From DATBHZ01 sp036557185 (lineage in GTDB: Bacteria; Actinomycetota; Acidimicrobiia; IMCC26256; JAENVU01), in assembly GCA_036557185.1 (NCBI GenBank), contig DATBHZ010000106.1, forward strand, positions 1-33,282: a DNA stretch of 33,282 nt, given 5' to 3'. The position numbers and the translations under genes are program-made. Below, piece by piece: positions 15,244-21,687 of the stretch. The notes beneath the pieces are model-generated. The model was given only the letters and a program-made list of their open reading frames with translations. It was not told the origin of the DNA and did not search any database. Each line of letters starts with the position of its first letter. The first letter of the stretch is position 1.

Positions 15244-15660
15244 ATGGGCAAGCAGATCCCGATCGTCGACTACCTCGTCCTCGAAGACGGGCCGGCGCAC
15301 CTCGTCGCTCAGGAGTCCACGGAGACGGGGGCGCTGTACTTCGACCGCCGGAACGCGGATGCCCGGTCGGGCAAGCCGGGTTTCCGGCCGCGGCAACTCG
15401 CGACGACCGGGACGGTCCGCACCTTCACGATCGTGCACCGTGCCGCGCCCGGGGTGCCCACTCCCTACGTCTCCGCAGTCGTCGATCTCGACGGCGGGGG
15501 CGTGGTCAAGACGAATCTCATCAATCTCGAGCCCGATCCCGAGCACGTCCGCTTTGGGATGCCCGTCCGTCTCGCGACGTACGTCGTCGGCACGGACGAC
15601 GAAGGCACCGAAGCGGTTGCGTTCGGTTTCGAGCCGGTCGAGGGGAGCAGCAATGGCTGA
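15244..15660 (+). CDS. DUF35 OB-fold protein without zinc-ribbon cysteines
   Basis: A 138-residue thiolase partner. The C-terminal OB fold is recognisable (TGTVRTFTIVHRAAPG, PYVSAVVDLDGGGVVKTNLI, VRFGMPVRLATYVV). DUF35 proteins usually begin with a rubredoxin-like zinc ribbon of four cysteines. Here the stretch ESTETGALYFDRRNADARSG keeps the spacing and the surrounding residues, but every cysteine is replaced; the whole protein has none. In known pairs (ChsH2/Ltp2-type aldolases, archaeal thiolase/HMG-CoA synthase complexes), DUF35 proteins bridge or stabilise the thiolase-fold subunit and bind the acyl-CoA. The stop overlaps the start of the thiolase gene by 8 bases, so the two are co-translated. 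Confidence 0.85.
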   Translation: MGKQIPIVDYLVLEDGPAHLVAQESTETGALYFDRRNADARSGKPGFRPRQLATTGTVRTFTIVHRAAPGVPTPYVSAVVDLDGGGVVKTNLINLEPDPEHVRFGMPVRLATYVVGTDDEGTEAVAFGFEPVEGSSNG

Positions 15661-16855
15661 GCGTGACGTCTGGATCCTCGGGGCAGCGATGACCAAGTTC
15701 CAGCGCTACCCCGACAAGGACCTCATCGACCTCGGCGCGGACGCCGCCATGGACGCGCTCGACGACGCGGGTGTGAGCATTCAAGACGTCGACGTGATGG
15801 GCGCGGGCAACCTCGCAGAGGCGGCGAGTGGCGTCGGGCAGCGACTCCAGAAGCAGATCGGGCAGACCGGCATTCCCGTCTTCAACGTCGCCAACGCGTG
15901 CGCGACCGGAGCGACCGCGGTGCGCTGCGCCTACCTCGCGATCAAGGCAGGCGAGGCGGAGGTCGGGTTGGCCGTCGGCCTGGAGAAGATGGGGAAAGCG
16001 GGTCTGCTCGGCGCGTCGGCACGCTCCGACAAGAAGAGCTACGAGCCCTCGGGCCGCTACGGGGCGGTGATGAGCGTCGAGGGCCGTCTCGGCACGACGC
16101 TGATGCCCGGAGTCTTCGCGCAGGCCGGTATGGAGTACGCCGGACAGCACGAAGGTGTGGGGTTCGAGCAGTTCGCGCGCGTGGCCGAGAAGAACCATGC
16201 GCACTCGACGCTCAATCCGCTCGCCCAGTACCAGAAGGCGTTCTCCCTCGACGAGGTGATGGGCGCAGAGATGATGGCGTACCCGAACACGCTGCTCATG
16301 TGCTGCCCCACCGGCGACGGCGCCGCCGCGCTCGTGATGGTGAGTGAGGAGCGGCTTCGCAAGCTCTCCGACGAGCAGCGCGCGCGTGCGGTGAAGATCA
16401 GCGCATCGGTGATGACGTCCGACCCCTGGACCGAGACCGATCAGGTGCAGCCCGACGTGAACACGCTCACGCGGAACGCCGCGTCCGCGGCGTACGAGCA
16501 GTCGGGCGTCGATCCCAAGGACCTCGACCTCGTCGAGCTCCACGACTGCTTCGCGACGGCGGAGCTGCTCCACTACGACAACCTCGGTCTGTGCCAGCCC
16601 GGTGAAGCCGGCAAATTCATCGACGAGCGCGGTCCGTGGCGCGACGGCAAGATCCCCGTGAACGTCAGCGGTGGCCTCATCTCGAAGGGGCACCCGCTCG
16701 GGGCAACAGGTGTTGCCAACCTGTACGAGGTCGCGACGCATCTCCGCGGCGAGGCAGGCGACCGGCAGATCGAGGGAGCGACCGTGGGGCTGACCCACGT
16801 CATCGGCCTGGGGTCGGCATGCGCCGTGCACGTGCTCGAAAAAGCCCAGGTCTGA
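15653..16855 (+). CDS. SCP2-type thiolase / lipid-transfer protein
   Basis: A 400-residue thiolase-fold enzyme. The nucleophilic cysteine is in NACATG (Cys83). The C-terminal half has ELHDCFATAEL (His296, Cys298) and SGGLISKGHPLGATG (His346), the usual SCP2-thiolase triad region. These enzymes cleave or condense acyl-CoA thioesters; with a DUF35 partner they act as thiolases or as retro-aldolases on side chains of steroids and related compounds. The start lies inside the DUF35 gene, with GAGGGGAG upstream. No other beta-oxidation or sterol gene is adjacent, so the substrate is open. The N-terminus (ERDVWILGAAMTKFQRYPDKD) is typical for the lipid-transfer-protein subgroup. Confidence 0.92.
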   Translation: MAERDVWILGAAMTKFQRYPDKDLIDLGADAAMDALDDAGVSIQDVDVMGAGNLAEAASGVGQRLQKQIGQTGIPVFNVANACATGATAVRCAYLAIKAGEAEVGLAVGLEKMGKAGLLGASARSDKKSYEPSGRYGAVMSVEGRLGTTLMPGVFAQAGMEYAGQHEGVGFEQFARVAEKNHAHSTLNPLAQYQKAFSLDEVMGAEMMAYPNTLLMCCPTGDGAAALVMVSEERLRKLSDEQRARAVKISASVMTSDPWTETDQVQPDVNTLTRNAASAAYEQSGVDPKDLDLVELHDCFATAELLHYDNLGLCQPGEAGKFIDERGPWRDGKIPVNVSGGLISKGHPLGATGVANLYEVATHLRGEAGDRQIEGATVGLTHVIGLGSACAVHVLEKAQV

Positions 16856-16932
16856 CGGCCATTTTCAAGTTTCCCGGCGGCACCGCCGAATTAGGAGGTT
16901 CGGACTAGGCGGACGTCGGGAGAGGTCGTTCC

Positions 16933-18525
16933 ATGTTCACGAAGTGTGCGGTGTGTGGGTATTTCACACCGAACGGTTCGGAACAGTGCAAGCACTGCGG
17001 CGCGCAGGTCGTGGCTGCCGAGGCTGCACCCGCTTCCCCGCAGGCCGCGCCAGCGCCTGCACTGGCTCGGCCTCGTGCGGTCGGCTCGCGTCCGGCGTTT
17101 GGGGGTCCGCCCCCTCGTCCTCCGGCGGCGCGTGTAGGCGGCCCACCCCGCCCCGCGCCACCGTTGCCTCCGCCGGCGCCTGTCGCACCTCAAGCGGGCG
17201 GACCGCCTCCCGCGGCTCCCGCGCCTTCATCTCCGCCGGCAGCGCGGCCGACTGCGCGCCCGCCTGTATCACCGGCGGTCGCGCCTCCCGCCGCGCGCGT
17301 CGCTCCTCCCGGACGGCCAGCGGCCGCGCCGCCCGTCGCTCCTGCCGCGCCGGTTGCTCCCGCGCCTGCCCCCGCTCCGCCGACGGATGACTCGCTCCTG
17401 CCGTCCGGTCCGGAGGCGCCGCCGATCGAGCACGTCCCGAGTGACTCGTTCCTTCCGGGTGCCGTCGCAACGCCAGGCCAGTACGTCCCGCCGACGGCGC
17501 CGCCTCCTGCACCGGAGGAGGCTCCTCCTGCTCCCGAAGATGTCGCGCCGTCGGGCGACGCGCGCCCCGTCGACCCGATCCTCGCGTCGCTCGCGCCCCC
17601 GGTTGCCGCGCCGCCCGTGCCTCCCGCTCCGCCGGTTGCCGCGCCGCCAGTCCCATCGGCACCGCCGGTTGCCGCGCCCCCGATCCCTCCGGTCGCGCCT
17701 CCGGTCTCGGCCCCGCCGGTGCCTCCCGCGCCGCCGGTGCCCCCTGCTCCGCCGGTTGCCGCGCCCCCGGTCCCGCCGGCACCGCCAGTTGCCGCGCCCC
17801 CGATCCCTCCCGCCGCGCCTCCGGTCTCCGTCCCGCCGGTGCCTCCCGCGCCGCCGGTTGCCGCGCCCCCGGTCCCACCGGCACCGCCGGTTGCCGCGCC
17901 GCCCATCCCTCCTGCGCCGGCTCCGACGCCGCCTGTCGTGGTGCCGGCCGCGCACTCGGGGACGACGACATCTTCGAGCGCTTCACCGGTCACGTTCGCT
18001 CCGATGCAGGCACCGTCCACGCTCGCGCCACCGGCCGGCATCGCACCGCTCGCAGACCCGGCAGCTCGGATCGCCGGCACGGCGATCGCGGCGCCGCCGG
18101 CGCCTCGAGTTGCCGAAGCCCCGCCGCTCGACGCGACGGACGACACCATCGTCTCGACGCTTCCGTCCGACGGCAGCCTCGTCGACCCGCCGCTCCCCCT
18201 GCAGCCGCCGCCCGAGGCTCCCGGATGGCGCTCGGGGTTCACGCTGCACGGCCCGGCACGCCGGCCCCTCCTCGTGCTCGGTGCGATAGCGCTCGCGCTC
18301 GCGCTGTTCCTCATCACGCTCGGCGCGATGGCAGCGCTGCGCGGTGGGAGCGACAAGCCGTCGAAGCCGCCCTCGAGCCCGAGTGTGTCCGTGCCTCCGC
18401 CGACCGCCGCTCCGAGCCCTTCGCCGGCACCGCAGCCCTCGTCGAGCGCGACACCGACCCCGACGCTGCGCCCGGGCGACGGGACGATCACACCCGTCAC
18501 GCCGAGGCCGACACCGAACCCCTAG
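16933..18525 (+). CDS. Zinc-ribbon, Pro/Ala/Val-repeat, single-pass membrane protein
   Basis: A 530-residue protein of unknown role. Residues 5-22 form a zinc ribbon (CAVC...CKHC; Cys5, Cys8, Cys19, Cys22). Residues about 27-435 are disordered and very rich in Pro and Ala, with a repeated APPVAAPP block at 223-328. One membrane helix spans about 446-468 (PLLVLGAIALALALFLITLG), followed by a Ser/Pro/Thr-rich tail of about 60 residues. The topology is probably zinc ribbon inside and tail outside. Similar architectures in actinobacteria (zinc ribbon, low-complexity linker, helix) are found in envelope- or division-associated proteins, but I cannot name this one. GGGAGAGG precedes the ATG. The gene converges on an SDR gene with 3 bases between stops. 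Confidence 0.8.
   Translation: MFTKCAVCGYFTPNGSEQCKHCGAQVVAAEAAPASPQAAPAPALARPRAVGSRPAFGGPPPRPPAARVGGPPRPAPPLPPPAPVAPQAGGPPPAAPAPSSPPAARPTARPPVSPAVAPPAARVAPPGRPAAAPPVAPAAPVAPAPAPAPPTDDSLLPSGPEAPPIEHVPSDSFLPGAVATPGQYVPPTAPPPAPEEAPPAPEDVAPSGDARPVDPILASLAPPVAAPPVPPAPPVAAPPVPSAPPVAAPPIPPVAPPVSAPPVPPAPPVPPAPPVAAPPVPPAPPVAAPPIPPAAPPVSVPPVPPAPPVAAPPVPPAPPVAAPPIPPAPAPTPPVVVPAAHSGTTTSSSASPVTFAPMQAPSTLAPPAGIAPLADPAARIAGTAIAAPPAPRVAEAPPLDATDDTIVSTLPSDGSLVDPPLPLQPPPEAPGWRSGFTLHGPARRPLLVLGAIALALALFLITLGAMAALRGGSDKPSKPPSSPSVSVPPPTAAPSPSPAPQPSSSATPTPTLRPGDGTITPVTPRPTPNP
17599..17915 (+). repeat. In-frame tandem repeats coding VAAPP/PPVPPAPP blocks
   Basis: The 15-base core GCCGGTTGCCGCGCC, coding VAAPP, recurs seven times with near identity (one copy has a G to A change, and the first is preceded by CC). 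Larger blocks of about 32 residues repeat roughly three times, ending IPP and separated by APPVS(A/V)PP. Such repeats expand and contract by slippage or recombination, so length variation between strains is expected. Confidence 0.8.
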
Positions 18526-18528
18526 CGC

Positions 18529-19311
18529 TCAGACCGCTGTCCAGCCCCCGTCCACGCTGAGCACGGCACCGGTGACATACGAGCTGGCGTCCGAAGCGAG
18601 ATAGAGCAACGCGCCGTCGAGCTCGTGCTCGTCGCCCCCGCGGCCCATCGGTGAGGTTCGGCGCATCCACCGCTCGGTCACGCCGTTGTCGAAGATGCCC
18701 ATCGTCATCTCGGTAGGGAAGTAGCCGGGGGCGATCGCGTTGACACGAACGCCCGATCGCGCCCACTCGACCGCGAGCTGTCGAGTGAGGGTGACAAGGC
18801 CGCCTTTCGACGCGACGTAGGCGACGATCCCGGCATTCACCCCCACGAGGCCGTACTGCGATGCGATGTTGACGATCGAGCCACCGTCCGGCATGGCGCG
18901 CGCCGCGGCCTGGGCCAGCGCGAACGGCACGATCAGGTTGATGTCGACGATCTCGCGAAATCGCTCGACGGGGAAGTCGCGAGCGGGGATCTCGTCGCTG
19001 GCGCCCGCGTTGTTGACGAGGATGTCGACGCGCCCGGTTGCGTCGAGCGCGATGTCGATGAGCTCCGCGGCTGCCCCGTCGGCGGCGAGGTCCGTGGCGA
19101 CGACGACGGGATCCCGCAGCTCCTCGGCGAGCGCTTCGAGGCGATCCTTCCTGCGCGCCGCGAGCACGACGCGGGCCCCCGCAGCATCGAGGACCCGGGC
19201 GAATCTGCTCCCCAGGCCTGTGGAAGCCCCGGTCACGACCGCGACCCGGCCGTCGATCCGGAACAGCGCCAGGGGATCCAGCCCGGTCCCGGCTCGCGGA
19301 CGCTCGCTCAT
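18529..19311 (-). CDS. Short-chain dehydrogenase/reductase
   Basis: A 260-residue classical SDR. The cofactor motif is TGASTGLG (27-34), followed by the structural NNAG (100-103), the catalytic Ser151 in NIASQYG, and YVASK with Tyr165 and Lys169. The C-terminal VTGAVLSVDGGWTAV is typical. An Arg pair after the second strand (AARRKDR) suggests NADP(H) preference, though this is only indicative. Substrate is unknown; this subgroup is often annotated as 3-oxoacyl-ACP reductase or gluconate dehydrogenase. The ATG at 19311 has no ribosome binding site, but TACGCT lies 8 bases upstream on the minus strand. It diverges from the nucleosidase-like gene. Confidence 0.93.
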   Translation of the reverse strand: MSERPRAGTGLDPLALFRIDGRVAVVTGASTGLGSRFARVLDAAGARVVLAARRKDRLEALAEELRDPVVVATDLAADGAAAELIDIALDATGRVDILVNNAGASDEIPARDFPVERFREIVDINLIVPFALAQAAARAMPDGGSIVNIASQYGLVGVNAGIVAYVASKGGLVTLTRQLAVEWARSGVRVNAIAPGYFPTEMTMGIFDNGVTERWMRRTSPMGRGGDEHELDGALLYLASDASSYVTGAVLSVDGGWTAV

Positions 19312-19319
19312 GCGGGGCG

Positions 19320-19325
19320 AGCGTA
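19320..19325 (-). promoter_or_regulatory. Candidate -10 box (TACGCT) for a leaderless SDR transcript
   Basis: On the minus strand TACGCT ends 8 bases before the SDR ATG, matching the spacing seen before murI, and no Shine-Dalgarno sequence is present. Confidence 0.3.
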
Positions 19326-19371
19326 CCGGCGGCACGGGCGCGCGGGGCCCGCGATGCGGCAGGATCAGGCC

Positions 19372-20085
19372 GTGAACGCGGCGAGCAATCGGCGGATCGC
19401 GCTGCTGGCGCCGATGGTCTCCGAGCTGAGACCGTTGGTGAAGCGAGGTTCGTTGCAGTCCGAGACGATCGGCGGCGTGCGCGTCGCGACCGGTCGCGCC
19501 GGCGACAACGATGTCGTCGCCGCGAAGATCGGCATCGGTACCGAGCGCGCCGCACGCGCAACGGAGCGTGTGCTCGATACGGGCCAGTTCGACCGCGTGA
19601 TCGTCGTGGGCATCGCCGGCGGAGTCGGCTCGATCCCGATCGCCGAGCTCGTCTTCCCCGAGACGGTCATCGACGGGCCGAGCGGCCGTGAGTACAAGCC
19701 CGAGCCGTTCGACGGGATCGTTCCGAGAGGCGGGCTCAGCACGTCCGACGAGTTGCACGTCGACGACGAGATGCTCCGATCGTTCACGGAGCGCGGGGTG
19801 ATTGCGCTCGACATGGAGACGTCCTCCGTCGCGGAGGTTTGCGCGCAGCGCGATGTGCCGTGGTCGGTCGTGCGCTCGATCTCGGACATCGCCGGTGAGA
19901 GCCCGCTCGACGACTCGCTGCTCGAGCTGGCCGGGCCCGACGGTACGCCGCAGATCGGACCCACGCTGCGATATCTGGCCACGAAGCCGCAGCAGATCCC
20001 GAAGCTCGTCGGTCTCGCGCGTGACTCCATGCGCGCGGCGAACGCAGCTGCCGCCGCCGCTCTCCGGCTCAGCGCCTCGCTCTGA
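19372..20085 (+). CDS. MTA/SAH nucleosidase-like phosphorylase-family protein
   Basis: A protein of about 237 residues of the PNP/UDP phosphorylase superfamily. It begins with RRIALLAPMVSELRPLVKRG, like the N-terminus of MtnN/Pfs enzymes, and contains VVAAKIGIGTERAARAT, VIVVGIAGGVGS, the substrate-binding ALDMETSSVAEVC with its Met-Glu pair, and SISDIAGE with the catalytic Asp. The family cleaves N-glycosidic bonds of methylthioadenosine, S-adenosylhomocysteine, futalosine or similar nucleosides; the exact substrate cannot be fixed here. I prefer the GTG at 19372, preceded by AGGATCAGG, over an in-frame ATG at 19354 that has no ribosome binding site. The divergent SDR gene starts about 60 bases away. 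Confidence 0.8.
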   Translation: MNAASNRRIALLAPMVSELRPLVKRGSLQSETIGGVRVATGRAGDNDVVAAKIGIGTERAARATERVLDTGQFDRVIVVGIAGGVGSIPIAELVFPETVIDGPSGREYKPEPFDGIVPRGGLSTSDELHVDDEMLRSFTERGVIALDMETSSVAEVCAQRDVPWSVVRSISDIAGESPLDDSLLELAGPDGTPQIGPTLRYLATKPQQIPKLVGLARDSMRAANAAAAAALRLSASL

Positions 20086-20130
20086 CCCGCGGCCGCCTCA
20101 CCGTTCCGGGGTTCCCGGGTACCCGTCGTG

Positions 20131-20136
20131 TATGAC
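20131..20136 (+). promoter_or_regulatory. Candidate -10 box (TATGAC) for the CopD-like gene
   Basis: TATGAC (four of six matches to TATAAT) ends 8 bases before the GTG at 20145, and no ribosome binding site is present, so a leaderless transcript is likely. Confidence 0.3.
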
Positions 20137-20144
20137 TTGGCCGC

Positions 20145-20546
20145 GTGATCCATCCGACGGTCGCCACGCTGCGGCTCTTCCTGCACGTCCTCGCCGCGAC
20201 GATCTGGGTGGGCGGCCAGCTGACGCTCGCGGGTCTCGTGCCGACGGCTCGCACGATCTCGCCAGGCGCGCCGCGCACGCTCGCACACCGCTTCGCCCAA
20301 CTCGCGTGGCCGGCGTATGGGGTGCTGATCCTGACCGGGATCTGGAACATCACCGCCGTGCATCCGGTCTGGGACAGCACCTACGGAACGACGCTCATCA
20401 TCAAGCTCGCCGTCGTGGCGCTGTCGGGCATCGCGGCGTGGGCCCACTCGGCGAGCAGCACACCGAGGGCGATCGCGGTGTGGGGTGCGATCTCCGGCTT
20501 GTCGGCCGTGCTCGCCTTGTTGCTCGGCGTGATGCTGCACGGGTGA
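20145..20546 (+). CDS. Short CopD-like four-helix membrane protein
   Basis: A 133-residue integral membrane protein with four predicted helices (about 8-28, 50-68, 84-100 and 110-130). The first helix, LRLFLHVLAATIWVGGQL, and GVLILTGIWNI in the second match the core of CopD/YcnJ-type membrane domains, including the histidine followed by WVGG. It lacks a CopC domain. Stand-alone proteins of this type are common, and their role (copper, haem or unrelated) is not settled. It is separated by a single base from the convergent ackA stop codon, so there is no room for a terminator between them. Confidence 0.8.
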   Translation: MIHPTVATLRLFLHVLAATIWVGGQLTLAGLVPTARTISPGAPRTLAHRFAQLAWPAYGVLILTGIWNITAVHPVWDSTYGTTLIIKLAVVALSGIAAWAHSASSTPRAIAVWGAISGLSAVLALLLGVMLHG

Positions 20547-20547
20547 C

Positions 20548-21687
20548 TCAGCTCGCGGCGCGCGTGCCCACGAGCTCCGCGGCGTGCCGCGCGATCACCT
20601 GCTCCTCGTCGGTCACGATGACCCGCACCGTGCACGCTGCGGCGCTCCGGCTGATGACCGCCGAGCTCGCCTCGTTCGCGGCGGCGTCGAGCACGACACC
20701 GAGGTGGTCGAGCCGGGCACAGATCTCAGCGCGCACGACCGCGCTGGGCGCGCCGATCCCGCCCGTGAACACGAGCGTCTCGATTCCTCCTAGCACCGCC
20801 GCGAGCGCTCCGATCTGCTTGCACGCGGCGTAGCAGAACAGCTCGACGGCAAGTGCGCTCCGAGGATCCGTCGCGCGCGCGTCGAGCAAGGTGCGCATGT
20901 CCCCCGAACGCGCCGAGACGGCGAGCATCCCGCTCTCGCGATCGAAGAGCCGATCGAGTGCGTCGGCGTCCAGGCCTTGCTCCCGCACCAGGTAGGTCAC
21001 GACGCCGGGATCGAGATCGCCCGCGCGGGTGCTCATCACGAGGCCGCCGGCCGGCGTGAGGCCCATCGTGGTGTCGACCGCCCGTCCGTCGCGCAACGCC
21101 ACGAGGCTCGCCCCGCTGCCGAGGTGCGCGATCACGCTCCGGCCCCCGAGCTCGGGGCCGAGTGCCGCCACCACGTACTCGTAGGAGAGCCCGTGGAATC
21201 CGTAACGACGCACCCCGGTCTCCCAGAGCGGCGCAGGCAGGGCGAAGCGCTGCGCGTGCTCCGGCATGGTGCGATGAAACGTCGTGTCGAAGCACGCGAT
21301 CTGTGGGACGTCGGGAACCCGCGAGCGCAGGAGCTCGATGCAATCGAGCGCCGCCGGCTGGTGCAGTGGGGCGAGGGGCACGACAGCTCGCAGATCGTCG
21401 AGCACCCGGTCGGTGACCACGACCGGTGCATCATGGAGCGGTCCGCCGTGCACGACCCGATGCCCGACCGCGTCGAAGTCAACGAGGTCACCCTGGAGCG
21501 CGCTCAGCGCGCGATCGACCATCGTGTCGATCCCCGCGCTCGCGTCGCCCGTCTCCTCATGGCGTTCGAGCTCCTCGGGACCATCCGGCCCGCACCGGAA
21601 CAGCGCGGTCTTGAGGGAGCTCGATCCGGCGTTGATGCAGAGGACGATCGGAGCGCACCCGCCGAGGGCCTCGCTCACGGGCTCCAC
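20548..21687 (-). CDS. ackA: Acetate kinase
   Basis: A 379-residue ASKHA-fold kinase that converts acetyl-phosphate plus ADP to acetate plus ATP. Conserved elements are LCINAGSSSLK (16-26), GHRVVHGG (75-82, Arg77), CFDTTFHRTMP with the catalytic Asp134, RYGFHGLSYEYV (161-172), IAHLGSGAS (186-194), GLVMSTRAGDLDPG and VFTGGIG near the C-terminus. The GTG at 21687 overlaps the end of xfp by 13 bases; an alternative GTG at 21678 would give a GTGA junction with the xfp stop. Either way the two genes are translationally linked. No phosphotransacetylase gene is nearby, which fits a phosphoketolase-to-acetate-kinase route. Confidence 0.96.
   Translation of the reverse strand: MEPVSEALGGCAPIVLCINAGSSSLKTALFRCGPDGPEELERHEETGDASAGIDTMVDRALSALQGDLVDFDAVGHRVVHGGPLHDAPVVVTDRVLDDLRAVVPLAPLHQPAALDCIELLRSRVPDVPQIACFDTTFHRTMPEHAQRFALPAPLWETGVRRYGFHGLSYEYVVAALGPELGGRSVIAHLGSGASLVALRDGRAVDTTMGLTPAGGLVMSTRAGDLDPGVVTYLVREQGLDADALDRLFDRESGMLAVSARSGDMRTLLDARATDPRSALAVELFCYAACKQIGALAAVLGGIETLVFTGGIGAPSAVVRAEICARLDHLGVVLDAAANEASSAVISRSAAACTVRVIVTDEEQVIARHAAELVGTRAAS

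Noticed and set aside
17599..17915. Tandem repeats considered as a CRISPR array
   Set aside because: The repeats are in frame, imperfect, without unique spacers of constant size, and lie inside a coding region. No cas gene is nearby.
17190..18500. A Gly/Ala-rich minus-strand frame resembling PE-PGRS proteins
   Set aside because: The glycine richness is the reverse complement of Pro-rich codons (GGX against CCX), and there is no PE domain. The plus-strand gene has a zinc ribbon and a membrane helix.
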